The notes beneath the pieces are model-generated. The model had not been told where the DNA came from. It made no database searches and saw only the letters and a program-made list of their open reading frames with translations. DNA of 64,000 nucleotides, from assembly GCF_013363755.1 (NCBI RefSeq), contig NZ_CP054840.1:324001-388000 (forward strand), written 5' to 3'. Position numbers and translations under genes: made by a program. Origin of the DNA: Comamonas antarctica. Lineage in GTDB: Bacteria; Pseudomonadota; Gammaproteobacteria; Burkholderiales; Burkholderiaceae_C. This document shows, one piece after another, positions 26,555-38,420 of this stretch. Positions within the stretch are counted from its first letter, which is position 1; every line of letters begins with the position of its first letter.

Positions 26555-28032
26555 TGGAAGGCTACCTCGGCGAAGCTGCGCAATTTCCGGCTGTGCAGCC
26601 GCTCGACGCCGCCCGCGCGCAGGATGTCGATGGCGCGCATGCCGATGCGCAGATGCTGGTCGACGCGCTCGCGGTAGAAGTGGTTGGCCATGCCGGGCAG
26701 CTTGATCTCGCCGTGCAGCGGCTTGTCGCTGACGCACAGCAGCGTGCCGTAGGGCACGCGGAAACGGAAGCCGTTGGCGGCAATGGTCGCGCTCTCCATG
26801 TCCAGCGCCACGGCGCGGCTCTGGCTGAAGCGCAGCTGCGGCATGTTGTTGGGCAGCAGCTCCCAGTTGCGGTTGTCGGTGCTGGCCACGGTGCCGGTGC
26901 GCATGATGCGCTTGAGGTCGCTGCCGGGCATTTGCGTGACATCGGCCACGGCCTGCTGCAGCGCCACCTGGATCTCGGCGAGCGCCGGAATCGGCACCCA
27001 CAGCGGCAGTTCCTCGTCGAGCACATGGTCCTCGCGCACATAGGCGTGGGCCAGCACGTAGTCGCCGAGCTGCTGGGTGTTGCGCAGGCCCGCGCAGTGG
27101 CCCAGCATCATCCAGGCATGCGGGCGCAGCACGGCGATGTGGTCGGTGATGGTCTTGGCGTTGGCCGGGCCGACGCCGATGTTGACCATGGTGATGCCGC
27201 TGCTGTCGGCGCGCACCAGGTGGTAGCCCGGCATCTGCGGCAGGCGCGGCGGCGGGGTGCCGAATTCGTCGATGGCTTCGGCGGGCAGGCCGCTGCGGCG
27301 CGTGACCACGTTGCCGGGTTCGACGAACGCGCAGTACTCGCTGTCCGGATTCGCCATCTCGGCGTGGCCCAGGCGGATGAACTCGTCGATGTAGAACTGG
27401 TAGTTGGTGAACAGCACGAAGTTCTGGAACCACTCGGGCGCGGTGCCGGTGTAGTGGCGCAGCCGGTGCAGCGAGTAGTCGACGCGCGGCGCGGTGAACA
27501 GCGACAGCGGCATCGCGCCGCCGGGCTGCGGCTGCCAGGTGCCGTTGGCAATGCCGTCGTCCATGGACTCGAGGTCGGGAAGATCGAACACGTCGCGCAT
27601 CAGCATGCGGCGCTGGGGCGTGAGCGTGCCTTCGATATGGTCGTTGTCGGCAAACGAGAAGTGGATGGGAATCGGCTTGTCGCTCAGGCCGACCTCGAAG
27701 TCCACCTCATGGCTCGCGCGCAGCAGGCGCAGCTGCTCGGCGTAGTAGCTGGCAAACAGGTCGGGGCGCGTGAGCGTCGCTTCATACGTGCCCGGGCCTT
27801 CGACGAAGCCATAGGCCAGCGTGGTGTCGGCGCGCGCCACGGTGTGGGTGTGCACGCGTACCTTGGGGTAGTAGGCATGCACCGGCGAGCGCGGCGTTTC
27901 GCCGGCGACGAAGCGCTGCATGGCATCGCGCAGGTGGCCGATCTGCTCGCGGTAGAGCTGCTGGATATGGGCGAGCGCCTGCTCGGGGGAGGAGTGCCGG
28001 ACGATGGCACGGTCATCGGTGAACTGTTCCAT
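26551..28032 (-). CDS. amn: AMP nucleosidase
   Basis: A 493-residue Amn that hydrolyses AMP to adenine and ribose-5-phosphate. The N-terminal regulatory domain has the VHAYYPKVRVHTHTVARADTTLAYGFVEGPGTYEATLTRP region. The C-terminal nucleoside-phosphorylase-like domain shows GITMVNIGVGPANAKTITDHIAVLRP and the AVALDMESATIAANGFRFRVPYGTLLCVSDKPLHGE catalytic and purine-contact segment. Length matches E. coli Amn (484). The ATG at 28032 lies only 3 bases after the stop of the upstream GGDEF/EAL gene, and the stop overlaps the tag start, so all three are probably translated from one mRNA. Confidence 0.95.
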   Translation of the reverse strand: MEQFTDDRAIVRHSSPEQALAHIQQLYREQIGHLRDAMQRFVAGETPRSPVHAYYPKVRVHTHTVARADTTLAYGFVEGPGTYEATLTRPDLFASYYAEQLRLLRASHEVDFEVGLSDKPIPIHFSFADNDHIEGTLTPQRRMLMRDVFDLPDLESMDDGIANGTWQPQPGGAMPLSLFTAPRVDYSLHRLRHYTGTAPEWFQNFVLFTNYQFYIDEFIRLGHAEMANPDSEYCAFVEPGNVVTRRSGLPAEAIDEFGTPPPRLPQMPGYHLVRADSSGITMVNIGVGPANAKTITDHIAVLRPHAWMMLGHCAGLRNTQQLGDYVLAHAYVREDHVLDEELPLWVPIPALAEIQVALQQAVADVTQMPGSDLKRIMRTGTVASTDNRNWELLPNNMPQLRFSQSRAVALDMESATIAANGFRFRVPYGTLLCVSDKPLHGEIKLPGMANHFYRERVDQHLRIGMRAIDILRAGGVERLHSRKLRSFAEVAFQ

Positions 28033-28035
28033 GGC

Positions 28036-30123
28036 CTATTGTGCCTGCAGCTTGTGACAATAATCTTGCTGCCACTGCAGAACCTGGTCGGCGGGCATGG
28101 GCGGCGCGATGTGATAGCCCTGGGCCATGTCGCAGCCCAGCGCGCGCAGCGCCGCCAGCTGCGCGGCGCTTTCGACGCCTTCGGCCACGGTGCGCAGGCG
28201 CAGGCTCTTGGCCATCTGCACGATGGCGGTGACGATGGCGGTGTCGTCGTCGTTCTCGGTGAGGTCGGTGATGAACGAACGGTCGATCTTGAGCTGGTGA
28301 ATGGGGTGGCGCTTCAAGTAGGCCAGCGACGAGTAGCCGGTGCCGAAGTCGTCGATGGCCATCTCCACGCCCTGCTGCTGCAGCGCGTGCAGCGTGCGCT
28401 GCACCTGCGCGTCGGAATGCATCAGCGTGCTTTCGGTGAGCTCGATGTGCAGCAGCTGCGCCGGCAGCCCGGTTTCGGCCAGCACCGCGGCGACATCGCT
28501 GGCCAGGTCGCTGTGGCGGAACTCCTGCGCCGACATGTTCACTGCCACGGGCACGCGCGGCATGCCCTGCGCATACCAGCCGCAGGCCTCGCGGCAGGCG
28601 CGGCGCAGCACCCAGCGGTCGATGGCGGTGATCAGCCCGCGGGCCTCGGCCAGCGCGACGAACTCCTCGGGGCTGACCAGGCCGCGCTGCGGGTGGCGCC
28701 AGCGCACCAGCGCCTCGAAGCCCGACAGCGCGCCGGTGTCGCAGCGCACCTGCGGCTGGTAATGCAGCTCGAAACCGCCATGGGCAATCGACTGGCGCAG
28801 CAGCTGCTCCTGGTTGAGCATGCGGCTGGCGCGGCTTTCCAGCGCCGGCGTGTAGAACTGGAACGGCTGGTGGCCGTGCTCCTTGGCCAGATAGCGTGCC
28901 GCGCCGGCATTGCGCAGCAGCGCCTCGACGTTCTCGCCATCCTCGGGAAAGATCGCAATGCCGATGGCCGGCGCGACGACCAGCTGCTGCGCGGCCACCT
29001 GGCAGGGCATTTCCAGCAGGGCCACCATCTGCCGCGTGATGAGTTCGGTTTCGGCGCGCGTCGTGCCGCCGCCCAGCACCACGATGAATTCATCGCTGCC
29101 GGCGCGCGCCACCAGGTCGTGCGGGCGCACGCAGCTGCACAGGCGCTGCGCGACTTCGCACAGCACCTGGTCGCCAGCCTGGTGGCCCAGCGAGTCGTTG
29201 ATGGCCGAGAAATGCCGCAGATCGAGGCTCAGCACCGCGACCGCGCGCTTTTGCTCGCGCGCCTGCAGGATCAGCTGTTCGAGCTGGTCGGTCAGATGCC
29301 AGCGGTTGGGCAGCCGCGTCAGCGCGTCGTGCTCGGCCAGGAAGCGCACTTGTGCCTGGGCCTGCTGGTGCGCGGTGATGTCGCGCAGCACGACCATGCG
29401 GTAGTCCTGCGTGCCCCGGCCCGCGGGCATGACCAGCGCGTCGATCTCCACCGGGATGCTGTGGCCGTCCTTGTGCCGCACCGAGGCCTTGTAGGTGGCA
29501 TTGCGCCCGCTTTGCATGGCGTCGAGCGCCAGCGGCCAGAATTCCTTGTCCAGGTACTGCAGCACCGTCTTGCCGCGGATCTCGTCGAGGCTGTAGCCGA
29601 CCAGCCGCAGCAGCGCCGCATTGGCATCGAGCACCACGCCGTCGCGGTGCAGCACGATGGCTTCATGGGTCGCGGCGGAGAACAGCCGCATGCGTTCTTC
29701 GCTTTCATCGAGCTGCTGCTGCACCGAGCGGCCCTGGCTCAGGTCGAGCACCTGCACCACCGCGCCGCGCAGCGTGCCCTGCTCCAGATGCGGCGTGATG
29801 CGGACTTCTATTTCGCGCGGCACGCCCGCGGGCGACAGCGCGTGGCGCACATAGCGCACGTACTCACCGCGCAGGCAGCGCTCGACATGCTCGGCAATGG
29901 CCTGCCAGTTGTCCTGGCCCATGATCTCCCAGGGGCGCATGCCGAGCATCTGTTCGGGCGTGAAGCCGTAGTAGGCGGCATAGGGCTGGTTGGCGAAGCG
30001 GCAGCACAGGGTATCGGCCTCGAAATAGGCCAGCATGCCGGCCGCCGCATCAATGATGAGGCGCAGCATGGCATTGCTGTCGCTGCTGTCTTCGAGGCTG
30101 GGCGCACTGGAGCTGGGTGGCAT
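28036..30123 (-). CDS. PAS-GGDEF-EAL cyclic-di-GMP signalling protein
   Basis: A 695-residue cytoplasmic protein. Two or three PAS modules occupy about residues 15-265 (for example YAAYYGFTPEQMLGMRPWEI and VGYSLDEIRGKTVLQYLD). The GGDEF domain follows, with LTRLPNRWHLTDQLEQ at its start and a signature of GSDEF rather than GGDEF, preceded by a canonical RxxD inhibitory site (RPHD, 5 residues upstream). The EAL domain is complete: FEALVRWRHP, the NMSAQEF motif, ELTES, DDFGTGYSSLAYL and KIDRSFITDL. It therefore has an intact phosphodiesterase domain and a near-canonical cyclase domain; the net activity cannot be read. No membrane segment is seen. It heads the amn-tag gene set. Confidence 0.93.
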   Translation of the reverse strand: MPPSSSAPSLEDSSDSNAMLRLIIDAAAGMLAYFEADTLCCRFANQPYAAYYGFTPEQMLGMRPWEIMGQDNWQAIAEHVERCLRGEYVRYVRHALSPAGVPREIEVRITPHLEQGTLRGAVVQVLDLSQGRSVQQQLDESEERMRLFSAATHEAIVLHRDGVVLDANAALLRLVGYSLDEIRGKTVLQYLDKEFWPLALDAMQSGRNATYKASVRHKDGHSIPVEIDALVMPAGRGTQDYRMVVLRDITAHQQAQAQVRFLAEHDALTRLPNRWHLTDQLEQLILQAREQKRAVAVLSLDLRHFSAINDSLGHQAGDQVLCEVAQRLCSCVRPHDLVARAGSDEFIVVLGGGTTRAETELITRQMVALLEMPCQVAAQQLVVAPAIGIAIFPEDGENVEALLRNAGAARYLAKEHGHQPFQFYTPALESRASRMLNQEQLLRQSIAHGGFELHYQPQVRCDTGALSGFEALVRWRHPQRGLVSPEEFVALAEARGLITAIDRWVLRRACREACGWYAQGMPRVPVAVNMSAQEFRHSDLASDVAAVLAETGLPAQLLHIELTESTLMHSDAQVQRTLHALQQQGVEMAIDDFGTGYSSLAYLKRHPIHQLKIDRSFITDLTENDDDTAIVTAIVQMAKSLRLRTVAEGVESAAQLAALRALGCDMAQGYHIAPPMPADQVLQWQQDYCHKLQAQ

Positions 30124-30245
30124 CTGCCGTCCTATGGGAATACCTTGTTTATAACGTAAGCCGAGGCATTGACGCAGCGGTCAATTCCCTGACGCTTCAG
30201 CCCTGCGCCATGCTCGACTGGACCGACGCCGGGATAATCGCGTCC

Positions 30246-31643
30246 ATGAATGCCTCCTCTTCCCCCGCCAGCGCCGGTTTCGACACGCTGGCCCTCAGTC
30301 CCGAGATGCTTGCCAACCTGCAGCAGCTGGGCTACCTGCAGATGACGCCGATCCAGGCCGCGAGCCTGCCGCCCGCGCTGCTGGGCAAGGACCTGATTGC
30401 CCAGGCCAGCACCGGCAGCGGCAAGACCGCGGCCTTCGGCCTGGCGCTGCTGACGCGGCTCAATCCACGCTGGTTCGGCGTGCAGGCGCTGGTGCTGTGC
30501 CCGACGCGCGAACTCGCCGACCAGGTGGCCACCGAGATCCGCCGCCTGGCGCGCGCGCACGACAACATCAAGGTCGTCACGGTCTACGGCGGCGTGCCTT
30601 CGCGCGCGCAGATCGCGAGCCTGGAAAACGGCGCCCACATCGTGGTCGGCACGCCAGGGCGGGTCATGGACCTGATGGAGCGCGGCGCGCTTGACCTGTC
30701 GGGCCTGAACACGCTGGTGCTCGACGAAGCCGACCGCATGCTCGACATGGGGTTCCACGCCGACATCGACACCGTGGTGCGCCAGTGCCCGGCGGCGCGC
30801 CAGACGCTGCTATTCTCGGCGACCTATCCCGAAGGCATTGCCGACCTGAGCGCGCGCTTCATGAAGCAGCCGCAGCGCATCACCGTGCAGGCCCAGCACA
30901 GCGAGGGCAAGATCGTGCAGCGCTGGTATGAGGTCAGCGAAAGCCAGCGCCTGCAGGCCGTGGCCGATCTGCTGCTGCATTTCCGCCCCGAATCGAGCAT
31001 TGCGTTCTGCAACACCAAGCAGCAGTGCCGCGATCTCGTGGCGCTGCTGCAGGCCCAGGGCTTCAGCGCGCTGGCGCTGTTCGGCGAACTCGAGCAGCGC
31101 GAGCGCGACGAGGTGCTGGTGCAGTTCGCCAACCGCAGCTGCTCGGTGCTGGTGGCCACCGATGTGGCCGCGCGCGGTCTCGACATCGCCAACCTGGCGG
31201 CGGTGATCAATGTCGACGTCACGCCCGACGCCGAGATCCACATCCACCGCATCGGTCGCACCGGCCGCGGCGACGCCGAAGGCCTGGCGCTGAACCTGGT
31301 CAGCCTCGATGAAATGGGCAGCGTCGGCAAGATCGAGGTGCTGCAGGGCCGCGCCACCGAGTGGTCGGATCTGGCCACGCTCAAGCCGCAAAGCAATGCG
31401 CCGCTGCTGCCGCCAATGCAGACCATCCAGATCATCGGCGGGCGCCGCGAGAAGATCCGCGCCGGCGACGTGATGGGTGCGATGACCGCCGACTTCGGCT
31501 ACACGCGCGAGCAGATCGGCAAGATCAACGTCAACGACTTCTCGACCTATGTCGCCGTCGACCGCCGCATTGCGGGCGCGGCCGTGGCCAAGCTCAATGC
31601 GGGCCGCGTCAAGGGCAAGAGCGTCAAGGCAAGACTGCTTTAA
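30246..31643 (+). CDS. dbpA: ATP-dependent RNA helicase DbpA
   Basis: A 465-residue DEAD-box helicase for 50S ribosome assembly. Walker A ASTGSGKT is at 54-61, DEAD at 160-163, SAT follows, and the HRIGRTGRG motif VI is in the second RecA domain. The C-terminal domain (IIGGRREKIRAGDVMGAMTADFGY...NDFSTYVAVDR) is the DbpA-specific domain that binds hairpin 92 of 23S rRNA. I chose the ATG at 30246 by homology. The upstream gap to the divergent GGDEF/EAL gene is 122 bases. A CDF transporter gene follows after 47 bases. Confidence 0.95.
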   Translation: MNASSSPASAGFDTLALSPEMLANLQQLGYLQMTPIQAASLPPALLGKDLIAQASTGSGKTAAFGLALLTRLNPRWFGVQALVLCPTRELADQVATEIRRLARAHDNIKVVTVYGGVPSRAQIASLENGAHIVVGTPGRVMDLMERGALDLSGLNTLVLDEADRMLDMGFHADIDTVVRQCPAARQTLLFSATYPEGIADLSARFMKQPQRITVQAQHSEGKIVQRWYEVSESQRLQAVADLLLHFRPESSIAFCNTKQQCRDLVALLQAQGFSALALFGELEQRERDEVLVQFANRSCSVLVATDVAARGLDIANLAAVINVDVTPDAEIHIHRIGRTGRGDAEGLALNLVSLDEMGSVGKIEVLQGRATEWSDLATLKPQSNAPLLPPMQTIQIIGGRREKIRAGDVMGAMTADFGYTREQIGKINVNDFSTYVAVDRRIAGAAVAKLNAGRVKGKSVKARLL

Positions 31644-31690
31644 GTCCGTTGGCGCCAGCTGGCGGGCGCGGATCCGGGAGGGGTGAATGA

Positions 31691-32650
31691 ATGCTCGATG
31701 AAACGGTGTGGAGTTCGCCGCGCGCGGTGCGCTGGCTGAGCCCGTCCAACCTGCTGCGGTGGTCCGTGGCGGTGGCGGTGTTGACCATCGTGCTCAAGAC
31801 CCTGGCCTGGGCGATGACCGGCTCGGTCGGCCTGCTGTCCGATGCGCTGGAATCGCTGGTGAACCTGGCCGGCGCGATCTTCGCGCTGACCATGGTCACC
31901 ATTGCGCAGCGGCCCGCCGACGAGGACCATCCCTACGGACATACCAAGGCCGAGTATTTCTCGGCGGGCTTCGAGGGCATCCTGGTGCTCGCGGCGGCGC
32001 TGGCCATTATGTGGGCCGCGGTGCTGCGCCTGCAGGCGCCGGCGCCGCTGGAGCAGCTGGGCTGGGGCCTGGCGCTGTCGCTGGTGAGCACCGGCTTCAA
32101 CGGCGCGCTGGCGTGGGTGATGTTTCGCTCCGCACGGCTGCACCGCTCGGTGGCGCTCGAAGGCGATGCGCGGCATCTGCTGACCGATGTCTGGACCTCG
32201 GTGGGCGTGGTCGCCGGGCTCGCGGCCGCGCACCTCACGGGCTGGCTGTGGCTCGATCCCGTGGTGGCGATCGCGGTCGCGCTGAACATCTGCAAGGAAG
32301 GCGTACGGCTGGTCTGGCGTTCGTCCCAGGGACTCATGGACCAGGCGGTCGAGCCCGAAGTACTGGCGCGCATCGAAGCCGAACTCGCGCGTCTGGCCAG
32401 CAGCGAAGTGCATTTCGACCATATCGGCACGCGCCGCGCGGGCCAGCGCAGCTTTGTCACGCTGCACATGCATGTGCCCGAGGGATGGACGCTGGGCCAT
32501 GCGGCGCGCCAGCGCGAACAGGTCGAAGCGGCGCTGATGCAGATCGAGCCCGGACTGCAGGCGACGATCGAACTGCTGCCCGAGGGCGCAGTGACGGCGA
32601 TGGAAAGAACCGAGGCCCAGGCACAGCCGGGCCCACAGAGGGAAACCTGA
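31691..32650 (+). CDS. Cation diffusion facilitator (CDF) family metal exporter
   Basis: A 319-residue CDF transporter with six predicted membrane helices and a cytoplasmic C-terminal domain ([33 protein letters not shown]). The helix-2 metal motif, DxxxD in E. coli FieF, reads ESLVN, while helix 5 keeps HLLTD. So the transport site has an unusual Glu/Asn/His/Asp set, implying a metal preference other than classical Zn/Fe or reduced affinity. [17 protein letters not shown] after helix 2 is family-typical. Its stop is followed after one base by dtd, so the two are co-translated. Confidence 0.9.
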   Translation: MLDETVWSSPRAVRWLSPSNLLRWSVAVAVLTIVLKTLAWAMTGSVGLLSDALESLVNLAGAIFALTMVTIAQRPADEDHPYGHTKAEYFSAGFEGILVLAAALAIMWAAVLRLQAPAPLEQLGWGLALSLVSTGFNGALAWVMFRSARLHRSVALEGDARHLLTDVWTSVGVVAGLAAAHLTGWLWLDPVVAIAVALNICKEGVRLVWRSSQGLMDQAVEPEVLARIEAELARLASSEVHFDHIGTRRAGQRSFVTLHMHVPEGWTLGHAARQREQVEAALMQIEPGLQATIELLPEGAVTAMERTEAQAQPGPQRET

Positions 32651-32651
32651 A

Positions 32652-33122
32652 ATGATGAGCGTATTGCAGCGCGTGAAGAACGCGCGCGTGGACGTCGGCG
32701 GCGAAACCTGCGGCCGCATCGAACAAGGCCTGCTGGTGCTGGTGTGCGCCGAGCGCGGCGACAGCGAAGCCGAGGCCGACAAGCTGCTGGCCAAGCTGCT
32801 CAAGCTGCGCATCTTCAGCGACGAGCAGGGCAAGATGAACCGCAGCGTGCAGGACGTGAATGGCGGGCTGCTGCTGGTGAGCCAGTTCACGTTGGCCGCC
32901 GACACCGCCAGCGGCAACCGCCCGAGCTTCAAGCAGGCCGCCGCGCCCGATGAAGGCCGGCGCCTCTATGACTATCTGGTCGAGCAGGCGCGGGCGCTGC
33001 ATCCCGTGGTGCAGACCGGCCGGTTCGCGGCCGACATGCAGGTGCACCTGGTCAATGACGGCCCCGTCACCGTTCCGCTGCGGGTCGCGCCGCGCTCATT
33101 GCTGCCAGAAGAACAGGGCTGA
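32652..33122 (+). CDS. dtd: D-aminoacyl-tRNA deacylase
   Basis: A 156-residue DTD that hydrolyses D-amino acids mis-attached to tRNA. The catalytic SQFTLAAD is at about 77-84, and the cross-subunit Gly-cisPro-type motif is seen as [10 protein letters not shown] near residue 136. The N-terminus [16 protein letters not shown] is typical; a second Met immediately follows the first, so the start may be 32655. The 3' end overlaps the convergent TSUP permease gene by 27 bases. Confidence 0.95.
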   Translation: MMSVLQRVKNARVDVGGETCGRIEQGLLVLVCAERGDSEAEADKLLAKLLKLRIFSDEQGKMNRSVQDVNGGLLLVSQFTLAADTASGNRPSFKQAAAPDEGRRLYDYLVEQARALHPVVQTGRFAADMQVHLVNDGPVTVPLRVAPRSLLPEEQG

Positions 33123-33848
33123 CATCACCAGCCCGGTGACGACGATGCCGGCGCGCAGCCAGGCCGCGGGAATACGCCGCGCCAGGCGCGCGCCGCCATA
33201 GCCGCCGAGCGTGGCCGCGACCATCATGCCCAGCGCCTGCGGCCATTCGACCAGGCCGCCCGCGGCGTAGACCACCACGGCAATCGCCGTGAGCAGCGCC
33301 GACACCAGGTTCTTCATGCCGTTCATCGCCGCGAGCCGGGTCTGGCCCAGCAGGCCGAACAGCGCCAGCAGCACGATGCCGAGCCCGCCATTGAAATAGC
33401 CGCCATAGATGGCCACCGCCAGCATGCCCAGGCCGGCCTTGAGCGGGGAGGGTGCCTGGCTGTGGTCTTTGCCGGCCGCCCATTGGCGCAGTTGCGGTCC
33501 GAACGCGAACATCGCCGTGGCGGCAAGCAGCAGCCAGGGCACGACGCGGCGGAAGGTGGCCTCGGGCGTGACCAGCAGCAGCGCCGCGCCGGCCGCGCCG
33601 CCCAGCAGTGCCAGCCCGATCACGCGTTTCATCGACAGCCCGGGCGGCGCCTCGATATCCTCGCGAAAGCCCCAGGACCCGGCCAGATAGCCGGGCAGCA
33701 GCGCCACCGTGCCGGTGGCATTGGCCATGACCGGCGGCACGCCGGTGAACACCAGCGCCGGCAGCGTCAGAAAGCTGCCGCCCCCGGCCACGGCATTGAG
33801 CGCGCCCGCGACAAATGCTGCGGCCAGCAGCAGACTCCATTCCCCCAT
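33096..33848 (-). CDS. TSUP family (TauE/SafE) membrane permease
   Basis: A 250-residue sulfite-exporter-TauE/SafE-type protein with about eight hydrophobic segments. The first repeat has [41 protein letters not shown] and the second has [23 protein letters not shown], the internal duplication expected for the family. Members move sulfonates, sulfite or other small organic anions; the substrate is unknown here. It is followed by no co-directional gene and overlaps dtd at its 3' end. Confidence 0.92.
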   Translation of the reverse strand: MGEWSLLLAAAFVAGALNAVAGGGSFLTLPALVFTGVPPVMANATGTVALLPGYLAGSWGFREDIEAPPGLSMKRVIGLALLGGAAGAALLLVTPEATFRRVVPWLLLAATAMFAFGPQLRQWAAGKDHSQAPSPLKAGLGMLAVAIYGGYFNGGLGIVLLALFGLLGQTRLAAMNGMKNLVSALLTAIAVVVYAAGGLVEWPQALGMMVAATLGGYGGARLARRIPAAWLRAGIVVTGLVMSALFFWQQ

Positions 33849-33946
33849 GTCTTGTCCCCTCTGGTGCCGGCGTGGTCGCCGGTCATGCGCACCATCTTAG
33901 TGCGGTACCCGCGGTCTGGCGCGGTCATGCGCGACAGCGGTCACGC

Positions 33947-33966
33947 AAAACAGTGGTGACTGTTTT
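33947..33966. terminator. Perfect hairpin upstream of the TSUP gene
   Basis: AAAACAGT-GGTG-ACTGTTTT: an 8-bp perfect stem with a 4-base loop, A/T at its base, so either strand ends in U4. It is in the gene-free stretch 33849-34253. It may terminate read-through or be a protein site. Confidence 0.4.
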
Positions 33967-34038
33967 GGGGTGTTGGGAGGGGGAGGGTGTGCTAGGAAGG
34001 CTGCGCTGCGCCAGGATAGGCACGGCGCGAACGGACAA

Positions 34039-34195
34039 CCCCCGTTCGTCCTGAGCCTGCCTGGCCGGCCGCGTCGAAGGATGAACGGCCTGTGCTCCAG
34101 GCATGAGGGATAGCCGTTCATGGTTCGACAGGCTCACCACGAACGGGGGAGGGAGGCTCACCACGAACGCGGGGGAGGGAGGCTCACCACGAACG
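34039..34195. repeat. Cluster of Comamonadaceae dispersed repeats (copy 3)
   Basis: The 405-base gap 33849-34253 holds no gene. CCCCCGTTCGT (34039-34049) pairs with ACGAACGGGGG (34139-34149), each continued inward by GAGCCTG/CAGGCTC, so a long imperfect hairpin can form. GGCTCACCACGAACG is then repeated directly at 34131, 34155 and 34181 (spacings 24 and 26). It separates the ybeY 3' end from the TSUP gene. Confidence 0.85.
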
Positions 34196-34253
34196 GGAGC
34201 AGGGCGCTGTTCCTAAGCCTATCCACAGGTGCAGGGATGACCCAGAAGCGCGC

Positions 34254-34712
34254 CTACTTTTGATACGGGGCCTCGAAACCCAGCTCGCGCATGATGTCGC
34301 TCTCGTACGCTTCCATTTCCTCGGCGTCTTCCTCGCCGGTCTCGTGGTCCCAGCCCTGGGCGTGCAGGGTGCCGTGGACCAGCAGGTGGGCGTAATGCTC
34401 CTCGAGCGTCTTGTTCTGCTCCTGCGCTTCGCGTTCGACCACGGGCGCGCACAGCACCAGGTCGGCCAGCACCGTCGGCTCCTGCTGGTAGTCGAAGGTC
34501 AGCACGTTGGTGGCGTAATCCTTTTGCCGGTATTGGAGATTCAGTGCCTGGCCTTCGGCGGCATCGACGATGCGCACGGTGATCTCGGCGTCGGCGGCCA
34601 GCGCGTGGCGGATCCAGCGCGTGACCTTGCTTCGGGACAGCACGGCGCGGTGCGCGGCGGCGGCGTCGAAGCGGCCGAATTGCAGGGAGAGTTGCAGTTG
34701 TTGCAGGGACAT
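34254..34712 (-). CDS. ybeY: Endoribonuclease/rRNA maturation factor YbeY
   Basis: A 152-residue metal-dependent RNase needed for 16S rRNA 3' maturation and 70S quality control. The zinc site is [11 protein letters not shown] at 113-123. The NVLTFDY motif is at 69-75. The N-terminus is slightly longer than E. coli YbeY but of similar total length. It starts 20 bases after phoH, forming the usual phoH-ybeY pair; the corC gene that often follows is absent, replaced by repeats. Confidence 0.96.
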   Translation of the reverse strand: MSLQQLQLSLQFGRFDAAAAHRAVLSRSKVTRWIRHALAADAEITVRIVDAAEGQALNLQYRQKDYATNVLTFDYQQEPTVLADLVLCAPVVEREAQEQNKTLEEHYAHLLVHGTLHAQGWDHETGEEDAEEMEAYESDIMRELGFEAPYQK

Positions 34713-34732
34713 GGGAAATCAGGCGGAAACGG

Positions 34733-35704
<972 letters not shown>

Positions 35705-35752
35705 GCGGATAATTCCAATCGAGAGCTGCCAACGGGGCGGCAAAGGACTTCA

Positions 35753-36325
35753 ATGATAGGCAAATTGACCGGCACGCTGCTGGATAAAAACCCGCCCACG
35801 GTATTGGTAGACTGCCACGGCGTGGGCTACGAGGTGCAGGTGCCGATGAGCACCTTCTACAACCTGCCTGCGACGGGTGCGCAGGTCAGCCTGCTCACGC
35901 ACTTCATTGTGCGCGAGGATGCGCAGCTGCTGTTCGGCTTTGGTACCGCCAGCGAGCGCCAGACCTTTCGCGAGCTGATCAAGATCACCGGCGTGGGCCC
36001 GCGCACGGCGCTGGCCATCATCAGCGGCATGGGCGTCGAGGACCTGGCGCAGGCGGTGACGCTGCAGGAAGCGGGCCGGCTGATCAAGGTGCCGGGCATC
36101 GGCAAGAAGACCGCCGAGCGGCTGCTGCTCGAACTCAAGGGCAAGATCGGCGCCGACATGGGCTCGAAGTCGCTGTTCACCAACGAGAACCAGAACGACA
36201 TCCTGCAGGCGCTGCTGGCGCTGGGCTACAACGACAAGGAAGCCGCGGCCGCGCTCAAGGCCCTGCCGCCCGACATTGGCGTGAGCGATGGCATCAAGCG
36301 CGCGCTGCAGGCATTGGCGAAATAA
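35753..36325 (+). CDS. ruvA: Holliday junction DNA helicase subunit RuvA
   Basis: A 190-residue RuvA that binds four-way junctions and loads RuvB. The N-terminal OB fold ([29 protein letters not shown]) contains the acidic-pin region. The two helix-hairpin-helix motifs follow ([16 protein letters not shown] and [16 protein letters not shown]), and domain III at the C-terminus contacts RuvB ([16 protein letters not shown]). The ATG at 35753 is the family start. ruvB begins 6 bases after its stop. ruvC is not adjacent. Confidence 0.96.
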   Translation: MIGKLTGTLLDKNPPTVLVDCHGVGYEVQVPMSTFYNLPATGAQVSLLTHFIVREDAQLLFGFGTASERQTFRELIKITGVGPRTALAIISGMGVEDLAQAVTLQEAGRLIKVPGIGKKTAERLLLELKGKIGADMGSKSLFTNENQNDILQALLALGYNDKEAAAALKALPPDIGVSDGIKRALQALAK

Positions 36326-36331
36326 TCCCCC

Positions 36332-37384
<1,053 letters not shown>

Positions 37385-37550
37385 GGCCGCGGCGCGCAGA
37401 GCAGGCCGGTGACGATCAGTGCCTGCGCGAGGTAGTAGCTGGACAAGACGCCCAGCTGCGCCCAGGGCAGCGGCTGCACGAAGAGATTGGTGGCCAGCAG
37501 CGTGTCGCTGAGCATGAAGCTGCTCGCCCCCAGCGCCACGAGCAAGGCCG

Positions 37551-37610
37551 GGCCGCGATCGGCGGGGCCGCCATCGGCCGGGCCGCGATCGGCGGGGCCG
37601 CCCTCGGCCG
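37551..37610. repeat. Two 30-base tandem repeats inside the YhhN gene
   Basis: Copies at 37551-37580 and 37581-37610 begin GGCCGCGATCGGCGGGGCCG and differ at one base; a partial third follows. They encode a Gly-Pro-Ala-Asp loop between membrane segments and keep the frame. Confidence 0.9.
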
Positions 37611-38372
37611 GGCCGCGTCCGTTCGGAGCGCGCGCGGCCTGGTACCAGCGGCCCCAGGCCTGCGCGGCCATCAGCGCGATCACCAGCACATAGGCCGCCA
37701 CCGGCAGCCGCAGCGCCGCGGGCAGGCCGCCCTGCCACAGAAACGCATAGACGGACACGCCGATCAGCAGGATCAGCGCCAGCGCATCGCGCAGCGCGAA
37801 CCAGCGCCGGCCTTGCTTGAACAGCGCGATGTAGCAGAGGTGGGCCAGCAGGAACGCCACCAGGCCGGGAATGAACAGCCCGCCCAGCATCAGGAACACG
37901 TCGCCGGCCAGCGACGCGGCCAATGCCGCCAGCAGCAGCCAGTGGCCGCGCTGCACGCCATGGCGGCGCATGTGCAGCGCCACCGCGGCCATCGCGCACA
38001 GCATGGCCAGCGGCTTGAACACCAGATGCCAGGGTTGCAGGCCCAGCGCGCTGCTGGCCGTGGCCAGGGCGCCGGCTTGCAGCATGCAGGCCAGTGCCGG
38101 GCTCAGCCGGCTGCGCAGCGCGGCCACGCCTGCGACCAGGCTGGCCAGCACCGTGGCCCAGGCAATGCTGAACCCGGCCAGGGGCGGATGCCCGGTATCG
38201 GCGGCCAGCACCCGCCAGGCAAACAGCAGTGCCAGCAGGATGCCCAGGGCCGGGCCCGACCAGGCCAGTGCATAGCGGGGAAGGTGCATGCCAGCGATTG
38301 TGTCGCGCACTTCCCATGCTGGGGATGCAGGGGAACCCTTGGGCGGCTCGGCACTTGAGCGCGGCCGCTCAT

Positions 38373-38420
38373 CCTTCGACAGGGTGCCCTGCGCCAGGGT
38401 GCCCTGCGCCAGGCTCAGGA
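38373..38420. repeat. Dispersed repeat split by a 15-base tandem duplication (copy 4)
   Basis: CCTTCGACAGG (38373-38383) and CTCAGGA (38414-38420) are the two parts of the dispersed repeat. Between them GTGCCCTGCGCCAGG occurs twice in tandem (38384-38398 and 38399-38413). The homology of the downstream amidohydrolase begins exactly at the right edge. Confidence 0.75.

Noticed and set aside
26593..30159. Long + strand open frame opposite amn and the GGDEF/EAL gene
   Set aside because: Shadow of two genes with complete catalytic motifs; no recognisable domain.
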